Shown: one piece after another, positions 1 to 5,522 of the stretch
How positions within the stretch are numbered: position 1 is the first letter of the stretch
Layout: each line of letters opens with the position of its first letter
NCBI GenBank assembly: GCA_900543365.1
Contig: UQRG01000104.1
Coordinates: 1 to 5,522, forward strand
Source: an uncultured Eubacterium sp.
GTDB lineage: Bacteria; Bacillota; Clostridia; Lachnospirales; CAG-274
Reading direction: 5' to 3'
Length of the DNA stretch: 5,522 bases
The notes under the pieces: model-generated
What the model was told of the DNA's origin: nothing
Seen by the model: the letters and a program-made list of their open reading frames with translations, nothing else
Databases searched by the model: none
Position numbers and translations under genes: made by a program

Positions 1-645
1 TTTGTTGAAGTTTATCCAGATAATGGAGTCAACCTTCTTTCAAGACCTATTAGTATTTGTGAAATTGATAAAAATAAGGGTATATTAAGACTAGTATTCC
101 AAATTGTAGGTAAGGGTACAAAGCTTTTTTCACAGTTAAAGCCCAATGATGAAATTAGACTTTTAGGACCGTGTGGAAATGGTTATACTTTAGGCGAAGG
201 TAAGGCTGTTTTAGTTGGAGGTGGTATTGGCGTTCCTCCTCTACTAGAAACTTGCAAACAGCTTAAAGGGGAAAAAATTGTTGTACTTGGTTTTAGAAGT
301 GGTTCTTTCCTTGTTGATGAGTTTGAAAAACTTGGTGCTAAAGTTTATGTTGCTACTGATGATGGTTCTGTTGGATTTAAGGGAAATGTAGTTGACCTTC
401 TTAAGGCAGAAAAAATTACCGGTGATATGATTTATTCTTGTGGACCTAAGATTATGCTTAAGTTCCTTTCTATGTATGTTTCTGATAATAATATACCTTG
501 TCAGGTATCTATGGAGGAAAGAATGGCTTGTGGCATTGGTGCTTGTGTAGGTTGTGTAGTGCAGGTTAAGGATGGAGAATCCTGGACTTATAAAAAAGTA
601 TGTAAAGACGGACCTGTTTTTGATAGCAAGGAGGTGTGCTGGTAA
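1..645 (+). CDS. pyrK: Dihydroorotate dehydrogenase B, electron transfer subunit PyrK (5' end outside window)
   Basis: PyrK is the FAD and [2Fe-2S] subunit of class 1B dihydroorotate dehydrogenase; it passes electrons from the PyrD flavin to NAD+ in the cytoplasm. The frame is open from base 1 and gives 214 residues before TAA. Visible motifs are the FAD-binding RPIS (residues 15-18 of the visible part), a glycine-rich GGGIGVPP nucleotide-binding loop (73-80), a CGP motif (147-149), and the C-terminal cluster C177-x4-C182-x2-C185 with a fourth cysteine at C201. This order is typical of ferredoxin-reductase-like PyrK. Family members are about 250-260 residues, so roughly 40 N-terminal residues lie upstream. 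The ATG at 427 is an internal methionine and not a start, because both cofactor motifs lie before it. The stop overlaps the pyrD start by one base (TAATG), which suggests translational coupling. Identification is firm. Confidence 0.96.
   Translation, partial: FVEVYPDNGVNLLSRPISICEIDKNKGILRLVFQIVGKGTKLFSQLKPNDEIRLLGPCGNGYTLGEGKAVLVGGGIGVPPLLETCKQLKGEKIVVLGFRSGSFLVDEFEKLGAKVYVATDDGSVGFKGNVVDLLKAEKITGDMIYSCGPKIMLKFLSMYVSDNNIPCQVSMEERMACGIGACVGCVVQVKDGESWTYKKVCKDGPVFDSKEVCW
628..636 (+). promoter_or_regulatory. Ribosome binding site deciding the pyrD start
   Basis: AAGGAGGTG is a near-perfect Shine-Dalgarno sequence lying inside the last codons of pyrK. The ATG at 645 follows it at normal spacing (10 bases after AGGAGG). 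The in-frame GTG at 636 lies on the Shine-Dalgarno itself and cannot be the start it serves. Confidence 0.9.
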
Positions 646-1547
646 TGAATACTAAAGTAAATATTTGTGGTGTCCAACTTAAAAATCCTGTTATGACTGC
701 ATCTGGTACATTTGGTAGTGGCAGAGAATTTTCTGAATTTGTTGACTTAAATAGACTTGGTGCTGTAGTTGTTAAGGGTGTTGCTGATAAGCCTTGGAAT
801 GGAAATCCAGCACCTCGTATAGCTGAGGTTTATGGTGGTATGCTTAATTCAGTAGGCTTACAAAATCCAGGTGTGGACTATTTTATTGAAAATGATATTC
901 CCTTTTTAAGACAGTTTGATACGAAGATTATTGTTAATGTTTGTGGTCACGCTATTGATGAATATGTAAATGTTGTAAAAAAACTTCAAGGTCAAGATGT
1001 AGACCTTCTTGAGCTTAATATTTCTTGTCCTAATGTTAGTGAGGGTGGTATGGCATTTGGTACTGACCCTATTATGGTAGAAAAGGTTGTAAATGAAGTT
1101 AAAAAGGTAGCAGACAAGCCTTTAATTGTTAAACTTAGTCCTAATGTAACATCTATTACGGATATTGCTAAAGCTGCTGTAAGTGGTGGAGCTGATGCTC
1201 TTAGTCTTATTAATACTCTTAATGGAATGAAGATTGATATTTATAGACGCCAGCCGGTTCTTTTTAGAAAAACTGGTGGTATGAGTGGTCCAGCTGTTAA
1301 GCCTGTTGCTGTTAGAATGGTTTATGAAGTTTGTAAGGCTGTTGATGTGCCGGTTATTGGTATGGGTGGCATATCTAATGCCGAAGATGCAATAGAGTTT
1401 ATTATGGCTGGTGCAACTGGTGTATCTATTGGTACTGCTAACTTTATTAACCCTAGAGCAACTGTTGATACAGTTGAAGGTATAGAGGAGTATATGAGGA
1501 AATATAATGTTAATGATTTAAGTGAAATCAGAGGTATTATAGAATAG
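645..1547 (+). CDS. pyrD: Dihydroorotate dehydrogenase B, catalytic subunit PyrD (class 1B)
   Basis: PyrD is the FMN subunit that oxidises (S)-dihydroorotate to orotate, the fourth step of UMP synthesis; in class 1B it works with PyrK and uses NAD+. The protein is 300 residues, the usual length. Visible features of the TIM-barrel family are TASGTFG near the N-terminus, VVVKG with K44, LNISCPN with catalytic base C128 (cysteine is the class 1 base, serine marks class 2), IVKLSPN (161-167), the NTLNG segment (190-194), TGGMSGPA (210-217) and the phosphate-binding IGMGGI and SIGTAN motifs near the C-terminus. The ATG at 645 is chosen over the upstream GTG at 636 because of the Shine-Dalgarno position. 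Upstream pyrK overlaps by one base, and the downstream lipoprotein gene begins 10 bases after the TAG stop. No defect is visible. Confidence 0.97.
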   Translation: MNTKVNICGVQLKNPVMTASGTFGSGREFSEFVDLNRLGAVVVKGVADKPWNGNPAPRIAEVYGGMLNSVGLQNPGVDYFIENDIPFLRQFDTKIIVNVCGHAIDEYVNVVKKLQGQDVDLLELNISCPNVSEGGMAFGTDPIMVEKVVNEVKKVADKPLIVKLSPNVTSITDIAKAAVSGGADALSLINTLNGMKIDIYRRQPVLFRKTGGMSGPAVKPVAVRMVYEVCKAVDVPVIGMGGISNAEDAIEFIMAGATGVSIGTANFINPRATVDTVEGIEEYMRKYNVNDLSEIRGIIE

Positions 1548-1557
1548 GAGTGGGTTT

Positions 1558-2289
1558 ATGAAAAAATTTATAGGTATTTTAGCTATGGGTATAATGGTAT
1601 CATCATTGTTTACCGGTTGTGATAGTTCTAAAGGTACTGAGGCGGCTACAACTACAACTCAGGCTCAAGATGATGCTAATAAAAGTGACGAGGTAAAGGA
1701 ATTTGCTAAGGAGCTTAAAAAAGATGCAAAGGAACTTAAGGATTATGTTGAAGATGGTTATACTAAGGGGTATTTAGACCAAGAAAGAGTTGATGAGTAT
1801 AATAATCTTTGTGATAGACTTAATGAAATTATAGATACTCCAGAGGATACTAAAGAAATTAGAAATGAGCTTAACACTTTGAAAGATACACTTGCTGTTA
1901 TTGCATCACAGTGTGCAGCCCCTAATGAAGTTGTGGATAAGTTTACTTCTGTTAATAGCTTGAAAATAAATGAAACACAGGTTGAAACTGAACAGATAAC
2001 AAATAACACAAAGTCTGTTGAAAGTACAAATAAAATTGATTTCCAAGAATTAAATGATAACTTTATCAAACTTCTTAATGATGCTTCTCAAAAGGTAGAT
2101 AAAGGGGAAATAAGTCAAAATGACTATACTTCTCTTATTGAGGTTGGTACTAGTCTTGCTGAAATTAAAGAAGATATAGAAAAAAATGGTGAAAATGCTG
2201 ATACTCAAAAAAGATTAGCTAAGTGTAGAAAAGAAATTCACGCAGTTGCTGTAAGTATGAACTCACCTATGGCAGATAAGTTTAAGTAA
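1558..2289 (+). CDS. Unrecognised secreted lipoprotein with two helical repeats
   Basis: I do not recognise this 243-residue protein. It begins with a lipoprotein signal peptide: a KK start, a hydrophobic stretch, and the lipobox LFTGC with lipid-attachment C21. It should therefore be anchored to the outer face of the membrane. A Thr/Ala/Gln/Asp-rich linker (about 28-44) follows, then a charged helix-rich region (45-129), a polar Thr/Asn/Ser-rich linker (130-160) and a second helical region (162-242). The two helical regions look like diverged copies, since both contain KG-x-(L/I)-x-Q followed by L-x-EI and both end in an AV..S....P...DKF pattern. AGGAG (1546-1550) lies 7 bases before the ATG. 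The gene is 10 bases after pyrD, so it is almost certainly co-transcribed with it, and a terminator follows. A role in pyrimidine metabolism is not implied by the sequence. Coding call is strong; function is unknown. Confidence 0.9.
   Translation: MKKFIGILAMGIMVSSLFTGCDSSKGTEAATTTTQAQDDANKSDEVKEFAKELKKDAKELKDYVEDGYTKGYLDQERVDEYNNLCDRLNEIIDTPEDTKEIRNELNTLKDTLAVIASQCAAPNEVVDKFTSVNSLKINETQVETEQITNNTKSVESTNKIDFQELNDNFIKLLNDASQKVDKGEISQNDYTSLIEVGTSLAEIKEDIEKNGENADTQKRLAKCRKEIHAVAVSMNSPMADKFK
1690..2283 (+). repeat. Internal protein-level duplication in the lipoprotein
   Basis: Residues 45-129 and 162-242 align as two copies of an approximately 80-residue helical unit. Positions 70-91 and 182-203 align without gaps, with six identities out of 22 (K, G, Q, L, E, I). 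Downstream, AVIAS..P..DKF (113-129) matches AVAVS..P..DKF (229-242) with gaps of one or two residues. There is no obvious DNA-level repeat, so the duplication is old. This was aligned by eye. Confidence 0.55.
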
Positions 2290-2290
2290 A

Positions 2291-2333
2291 AAAAGGCTGT
2301 TGCATTTTACTTGTAACAGCCTCTAGTATTTTT
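2291..2333 (+). terminator. Intrinsic terminator of the pyr operon
   Basis: GGCTGTTGCA (2295-2304) pairs with TGTAACAGCC (2312-2321), giving a 10-bp stem with one G-U pair around a 7-base loop. It starts 5 bases after the lipoprotein stop. The plus-strand tail is only moderately T-rich (ending in TATTTTT). Seven A residues before the stem make a strong U-tract on the opposite strand, so the element could also stop antisense transcription. Confidence 0.85.
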
Positions 2334-2357
2334 GCGAAAATAATAGGAAGTGCTTAT

Positions 2358-2546
2358 ATGAGAAAAATATTTTTTGTTTTTTTAACTATTTTTGTTGTAT
2401 TTAGTATTAGTTCAGTTTATGCTGGTCAGAATGATATTTATGTTCAACATACTAAAGAAGCATCTTTGAAAATTAAGGACTTTACTTTACAGCTGAATAA
2501 CTTTACAAATGCTATGATTAGTTCTGGAAATGTTATAAAAAGTTAG
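2358..2546 (+). CDS. N-terminal fragment: signal peptide plus about 40 residues
   Basis: This is the part that would be made if the first TAG terminates. It has 62 residues: a basic start (MRK), a hydrophobic core rich in Phe, Val and Ile, a cleavage site after VYA at about residue 22, then about 40 polar residues with helical character. The ribosome site AGGAAG is well placed, so translation is plausible. It could be read as a small secreted peptide, but the frame downstream continues as coding-like sequence without a shift, so I prefer it as the 5' part of the interrupted gene. Confidence 0.5.
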   Translation: MRKIFFVFLTIFVVFSISSVYAGQNDIYVQHTKEASLKIKDFTLQLNNFTNAMISSGNVIKS

Positions 2547-2615
2547 AAAAATCAATATGACAAAAAAATAAATGATTTTGAAAATTATCTCAAAAATGAC
2601 AAGTACATAGTATAG

Positions 2616-3488
2616 CAATATCAACATTCTGAACCAGATGCTGAAAATGATATTTATTTAAACTATAACTATGAGCCTACATCTGTAGATGTAAGTAGTT
2701 GGGATAAAAACTTAACTATTGTAAATGAACTTAATGAATACTTTAAGGCTATAAGAAGGTATAGAATAAATGTGATTTTGTATATTAACAATTATAGAAA
2801 TATTCCAGCTTATCTTGCTAATTATGCAAACAAGCCTTCAGGTACATATAGTCTTGATGGAATGACTGTAAAAGTAATAAGTAAGGATTATGTTTCTATT
2901 GATATTAGCGGTGTTAATTATACAATTTCAAATGGTGCTGCTAATAGTTATTATTATGGTTATATTAAATTTATTGCACCAAATGGAAATATATATTTCT
3001 TTACGGGTTATTCTCCTTATGGTGATTGGAATGGTTATTTTGTGCCTACAGCAAGTGGTTTGGAGCTTAATTGTGAGTATAATGTCAGAAAAACATTTTT
3101 ACTTAATACTGAAAAAAAGAGTAAACTTGTTGAAATTGAATCTTTAATGCTTAGCTATGTGTTTTTTAATAAGTATCTTAAACAAGGAAATGTTAATTAC
3201 AGCTATAAGGGTATAAAATTTACCGGTAATGGTAATAAAATTTATACAATAACTATACCAAATCCATATAAAAAAGAAGTATCAAATACAGGAATGATTA
3301 GTGAAACATATAACGAATCTGGTCGAATCAGTAGTGGAAAATGGGAATGTATCTCTATTGGAAATAACGGATATTACTGGCTTAGAAATCAAAAAGAAAG
3401 ACAAGCTACAAATGTATCTATTGATGAAAAAAATAATATGACTATAACATACAATGATATGATTATACATATAAATGTAAATAAGTAA
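2616..3488 (+). CDS. C-terminal open frame of the interrupted secreted protein
   Basis: The open stretch after the second TAG has 290 codons before TAA. The first conventional start codon is GTG at 2772, which would give 238 residues. An AGAAGG sequence lies upstream of it, but about a dozen bases away, which is poor. The 52 codons before the GTG read as ordinary protein sequence. Starting at 2772 would also leave a product with no export signal although the content looks extracellular (Tyr, Asn, Gly and Ser rich, only two Cys). I therefore doubt that this is an independent gene. Function is unrecognised. Confidence 0.4.
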   Translation, partial: QYQHSEPDAENDIYLNYNYEPTSVDVSSWDKNLTIVNELNEYFKAIRRYRINVILYINNYRNIPAYLANYANKPSGTYSLDGMTVKVISKDYVSIDISGVNYTISNGAANSYYYGYIKFIAPNGNIYFFTGYSPYGDWNGYFVPTASGLELNCEYNVRKTFLLNTEKKSKLVEIESLMLSYVFFNKYLKQGNVNYSYKGIKFTGNGNKIYTITIPNPYKKEVSNTGMISETYNESGRISSGKWECISIGNNGYYWLRNQKERQATNVSIDEKNNMTITYNDMIIHINVNK

Positions 3489-3489
3489 A

Positions 3490-3523
3490 AGTTTTTTGTC
3501 AACTGGTATTGTTGAAAAAAACT
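3490..3523. other. AT-rich hairpin between convergent genes
   Basis: AGTTTTTT (3490-3497) faces AAAAAACT at the far end, with an inner CAAC/GTTG stem (3500-3503 with 3511-3514) around a 7-base loop; unpaired bases separate the two stem parts. It begins just after the stop of the interrupted gene. No good T-tract follows on the plus strand. It may form part of a composite terminator, or act in thrC transcript termination from the other side. Confidence 0.5.
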
Positions 3524-3531
3524 ATAATTTT

Positions 3532-3575
3532 AGCGGTGTAGATTATTTTAGTTCTACACCGCTTTATTTGTATTA
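3532..3575 (+). terminator. Intrinsic terminator after the interrupted gene
   Basis: AGCGGTGTAGA (3532-3542) and TCTACACCGCT (3553-3563) form a perfect 11-bp stem around a 10-base loop, followed by TTTATTTGTATT-like sequence. On the minus strand it is followed by TAAAATTATAG and then a T-run, so it may also end the convergent thrC transcript. Confidence 0.8.
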
Positions 3576-3614
3576 GAAAACCCTACTCAATTATACAAAA
3601 TGTAAAGTATTTAA

Positions 3615-5081
3615 TTACTTTAATTTATTTTGTACGAAACTCTTAAGTTCATCTCTGCCAATAACTGTCTTATGAAGAACTTCTCTCTTATCAATACCCT
3701 TAATAGGAGTAGGAATAGCAACACCGGAAACTTTTTCAAGTTCGTCTAAAGCTGCAAATGGTTCAATATCAGCATACTTGCTGTCAATAGCATTTAAAAC
3801 ATCTTTAGCAAATTTATAAGGACTGGCTGTAGATACAACTACATTAGGAGTTTTGTCACCAGTTTCAGCAACATACTTGTCATAAGATGCCTTAGCAACA
3901 GCAGTATGAGTATCCATTACATAGTGAGTATCATCAAAAAGCCCCTTAATAGCTTTAAATGTTTCATCAACAGTTGCATATTCACCTACAAATTCATCTT
4001 CAATTTTAAATTCGTAGCTACCTTTTGTGTTAAGGTCTGTCATCATATTCTTAGTAGCCTCTGTATCACTTAAGTGATATAAAAGTCTTTCAAGGTTAGA
4101 TGAAATAAGAATATCCATAGATGGAGAAACTGTTACAACAAAATCTCTGTTCTTAATCGTGTAAGCACCAGTTTTAAAGAAATCATATAATACCTTATTA
4201 TCGTTTGATGCACAAATTAACTTATTTACTGGAAGTCCCATATTTTTAGCATAGTAACCAGCAAGAATATCACCAAAGTTGCCTGTTGGAACAGTAAAGT
4301 TAATCTTGTCGCCCATATTAATCTTTTCAGCCTTAACCATTTGTGCATAGGCATAGAAGTAGTAAACAATCTGTGGAGCAAGACGACCTATATTAATTGA
4401 GTTAGCTGATGAGAATACATAGCCTTTTGTCTTTAATTCAGCCTTTAACTCATTGTCAGTAAATATTTTCTTAACAGCTGTTTGAGCATCGTCAAAGTTA
4501 CCTTTAATACCAACTACACAAGTATTCTTGCCAGTTTGAGTAACCATTTGTGCTTTCTGAACAGCAGAAACACCGTCTTCAGGGAAAAATACAATAATCT
4601 GTGTGCCTTCAACATCAGCAAAGCCCTCTAAAGCTGCCTTACCAGTATCACCAGAAGTAGCAGTTAAAATAACAATTTCTTCATTTACACCGTTTTTCTT
4701 AGCAGCAGTTTTTAAAAGATAAGGAAGAATTGAAAGTGCCATATCCTTAAAAGCAATAGTTCTGCCGTGGAAAAGTTCAAGGAAGTTGTCGTTTCCAGCA
4801 AATACTACAGGAGCAATAGTCTTAGTGTCAAACTTCTCATCATAAGCAGAGTTAATACAATATCTTAATTCTTCTTCTGTATAATCAGTAAGAACAAGTT
4901 TTAATACTTGATAAGCAAGTTCTTGATAGCTGTATTCAGTAATAGCCTCTAATGGAAAATCAATCTTAGGCATTGTTTCTGGTACATAAAGACCACCATC
5001 TTCAGCAATACCCTTAACGATAGCTTGACTAGCAGTTACCTTTGTGTTGTCGCCTCTTGTGCTTTTAAACATAATATTCAT
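3615..5081 (-). CDS. thrC: Threonine synthase
   Basis: ThrC is the PLP enzyme that converts O-phospho-L-homoserine to L-threonine and phosphate, the last step of threonine synthesis. The 488-residue product is complete. It has the N-terminal STRGD segment, GLYVPE (30-35), FHGRTIAFKDMA with PLP lysine K112, the phosphate-binding ATSGDTG (141-147), SSANSINIGRL (224-234), PTGNFGDILAGYYAKNMGLP (265-284) and the SMDIL..SNLERL signature (321-333). These place it in the longer threonine synthase type that includes E. coli ThrC. The ATG at 5081 is preferred because AGAGGT (5091-5096) lies 9 bases before it. The upstream in-frame ATG at 5114 would put the Shine-Dalgarno inside the gene, and the later ATG at 5072 is too far from it. 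The gene stands alone, without hom or thrB beside it in this window. Confidence 0.96.
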   Translation of the reverse strand: MNIMFKSTRGDNTKVTASQAIVKGIAEDGGLYVPETMPKIDFPLEAITEYSYQELAYQVLKLVLTDYTEEELRYCINSAYDEKFDTKTIAPVVFAGNDNFLELFHGRTIAFKDMALSILPYLLKTAAKKNGVNEEIVILTATSGDTGKAALEGFADVEGTQIIVFFPEDGVSAVQKAQMVTQTGKNTCVVGIKGNFDDAQTAVKKIFTDNELKAELKTKGYVFSSANSINIGRLAPQIVYYFYAYAQMVKAEKINMGDKINFTVPTGNFGDILAGYYAKNMGLPVNKLICASNDNKVLYDFFKTGAYTIKNRDFVVTVSPSMDILISSNLERLLYHLSDTEATKNMMTDLNTKGSYEFKIEDEFVGEYATVDETFKAIKGLFDDTHYVMDTHTAVAKASYDKYVAETGDKTPNVVVSTASPYKFAKDVLNAIDSKYADIEPFAALDELEKVSGVAIPTPIKGIDKREVLHKTVIGRDELKSFVQNKLK

Positions 5082-5090
5082 AATCTTATT

Positions 5091-5096
5091 ACCTCT
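5091..5096 (-). promoter_or_regulatory. Ribosome binding site deciding the thrC start
   Basis: Read on the minus strand this is AGAGGT, followed by 9 bases and the ATG at 5081. It supports the MNIMFKSTRG start over the longer frame beginning at 5114. Confidence 0.75.
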
Positions 5097-5129
5097 TTTA
5101 AAAATAATATACAATAGCTATAATATTTA

Positions 5130-5158
5130 ATTTTATAATATTTTTTTTACTTTGTCAA
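5130..5158 (-). promoter_or_regulatory. Predicted thrC promoter
   Basis: On the minus strand a perfect TTGACA (5158-5153) is followed by a 17-base A-rich spacer and TAAAAT (5135-5130), one base from the TATAAT consensus. This predicts transcription starting near 5123 and a leader of about 40 bases, too short for a T-box or attenuator. Confidence 0.8.
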
Positions 5159-5201
5159 TTTATTTGAGTAAATTGTTGTATATTTTTACATAATATATTA
5201 C

Positions 5202-5230
5202 TTGTAAATACATTTTTCTATTGTTATAAT
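5202..5230 (+). promoter_or_regulatory. Predicted nrdR promoter
   Basis: TTGTAA (5202-5207), a 17-base spacer and a perfect TATAAT (5225-5230) form a sigma-A-type promoter about 50 bases before nrdR. It is divergent from the thrC promoter, with about 43 bases between the two -35 boxes. I see no clear NrdR-box pair or other operator overlapping it. Confidence 0.75.
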
Positions 5231-5281
5231 TAAAATAGGATAGAATTTGAATAAAAACGACATTTAAAGGAGGCTTATTAT

Positions 5282-5522
5282 ATGAAATGTCCTTTTTGTG
5301 GAAAACTAGACACAAAAGTAATTGATACAAGAACTATGGAGGATAACACTGTTATAAGGAGAAGGAGATTTTGTGACAGTTGTGATGGTAGGTTTACCAC
5401 ATACGAGAGAATAGATACAATTCCTCTCACTGTTATAAAGTCTGATAATACGAGAGAAACATTTAATAGAGATAAAATAACTAATGGTATATTAATAAGC
5501 TGTAGTAAAAGACCGGTATCGA
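5282..5522 (+). CDS. nrdR: Transcriptional repressor NrdR (3' end outside window)
   Basis: NrdR represses ribonucleotide reductase genes by sensing ATP/dATP and binding paired NrdR boxes. Eighty residues are visible of a family length near 150. The zinc ribbon is intact: C3-x2-C6 in MKCPFCG, then C31-x2-C34 in RFCDSCDGRFTTYER. The basic DNA-contacting stretch IRRRR (25-29) lies between the cysteine pairs, and VIDTR (13-17) is typical. The ATP-cone begins at about residue 49 with LTVIKSDNTRETFNRDKI and reaches KRPVS at the window end, matching the E. coli NrdR layout. AAAGGAGG (5266-5273) lies 8 bases before the ATG, which fixes the start. No reductase gene is in view. Confidence 0.95.
   Translation, partial: MKCPFCGKLDTKVIDTRTMEDNTVIRRRRFCDSCDGRFTTYERIDTIPLTVIKSDNTRETFNRDKITNGILISCSKRPVS

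Larger units (their letters stand above)
2358..3488 (+). pseudogene. Secreted protein gene interrupted by two in-frame TAG codons
   Basis: From the ATG at 2358 to the TAA at 3486-3488 a single frame of 376 positions stays open except for TAG at 2544-2546 (position 63) and TAG at 2613-2615 (position 86). There is no frameshift, despite many A-runs where indels would be expected in a decaying gene. AGGAAG (2345-2350) lies 7 bases before the ATG. The N-terminus is a signal peptide, then a helix-rich stretch that continues across both TAG codons, then a Tyr/Asn/Gly-rich, probably beta-strand region (about 150-235) and a further polar C-terminal part. I recognise no family. The likeliest reading is a recently inactivated gene for an exported protein; alternatives are amber readthrough or sequencing error. 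TAG is not reassigned throughout the genome, because pyrD ends normally on TAG. Confidence 0.7.

Noticed and set aside
636..644. GTG start for pyrD three codons upstream
   Set aside because: It lies on the Shine-Dalgarno sequence itself; the ATG at 645 has correct spacing and overlaps the pyrK stop as TAATG.
1545..1622. Genome-wide reassignment of TAG as a sense codon
   Set aside because: pyrD ends on TAG at the normal family length; reading through would add about 24 unrelated residues across the lipoprotein start before a TGA.
1758..2069. Minus-strand open frame of 103 codons inside the lipoprotein gene
   Set aside because: It is antisense to a gene with a lipobox and good ribosome site; its composition mirrors the coding strand and no ribosome site stands out.
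2678..2693. Perfect palindrome TACATCT-GT-AGATGTA inside the interrupted gene
   Set aside because: Seven-base arms with a two-base centre cannot form a good hairpin, and it lies in coding-like sequence; a chance operator-like match in AT-rich DNA is likely.
2890..3147. Plus-strand frame of 85 codons in another phase within the interrupted gene
   Set aside because: Its Leu/Ile/Val-rich composition is what an AT-rich Tyr/Asn-rich gene gives in a shifted frame; no ribosome site seen.
3282..3470. Minus-strand frame of 62 codons near the end of the interrupted gene
   Set aside because: Antisense shadow with no start signals.
5082..5114. Longer N-terminus for thrC from the ATG at 5114
   Set aside because: The 11 extra residues are encoded by the leader, including the Shine-Dalgarno AGAGGT, and the family starts close to the STRGD segment.
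5101..5280. Riboswitch, T-box or NrdR-box pair between thrC and nrdR
   Set aside because: Both predicted leaders are only about 40-45 bases, no T-box core or terminator hairpin is present, and I found no 16-base NrdR-box pair.

Overview
This AT-rich window has low-GC Firmicutes features: strong AGGAGG-type ribosome sites, near-consensus sigma-A promoters, short intergenic gaps, a class 1B dihydroorotate dehydrogenase with its PyrK partner, and an NrdR repressor gene. The gene content fits an anaerobic member of the Clostridia. That placement is inferred from gene content and style, since there is no rRNA or other marker here.

Layout. (1) Bases 1-2333 are the 3' end of a pyrimidine biosynthesis operon. 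It holds pyrK (5' end cut off by the window), pyrD (overlapping pyrK by one base) and, 10 bases later, a gene for an unrecognised lipoprotein. A strong hairpin terminator closes the unit. PyrK and PyrD together form the NAD-linked class 1B dihydroorotate dehydrogenase. The lipoprotein has no evident link to pyrimidines and appears to be two copies of one helical domain.

(2) Bases 2358-3488 form one long reading frame for a secreted protein with a signal peptide. It is interrupted only by two in-frame TAG codons (2544-2546 and 2613-2615), with no frameshift. It is either a young pseudogene or a gene that needs amber readthrough, and is the most unusual object here.

(3) Bases 3490-3575 hold two consecutive hairpins between convergent genes. 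(4) Bases 3615-5081, minus strand, encode a complete threonine synthase (thrC). (5) Bases 5082-5281 are a divergent control region with one good promoter for thrC and one for nrdR. (6) From 5282 to the window end is the start of nrdR, the ribonucleotide reductase repressor, giving its zinc ribbon and the beginning of its ATP-cone.

The recognised genes are housekeeping: pyrimidine synthesis, threonine synthesis and control of deoxyribonucleotide supply. I found no CRISPR array, insertion sequence, tRNA, rRNA or recognisable defence system. The candidates for something undescribed are the two neighbouring exported proteins: the duplicated lipoprotein and the double-amber secreted protein.
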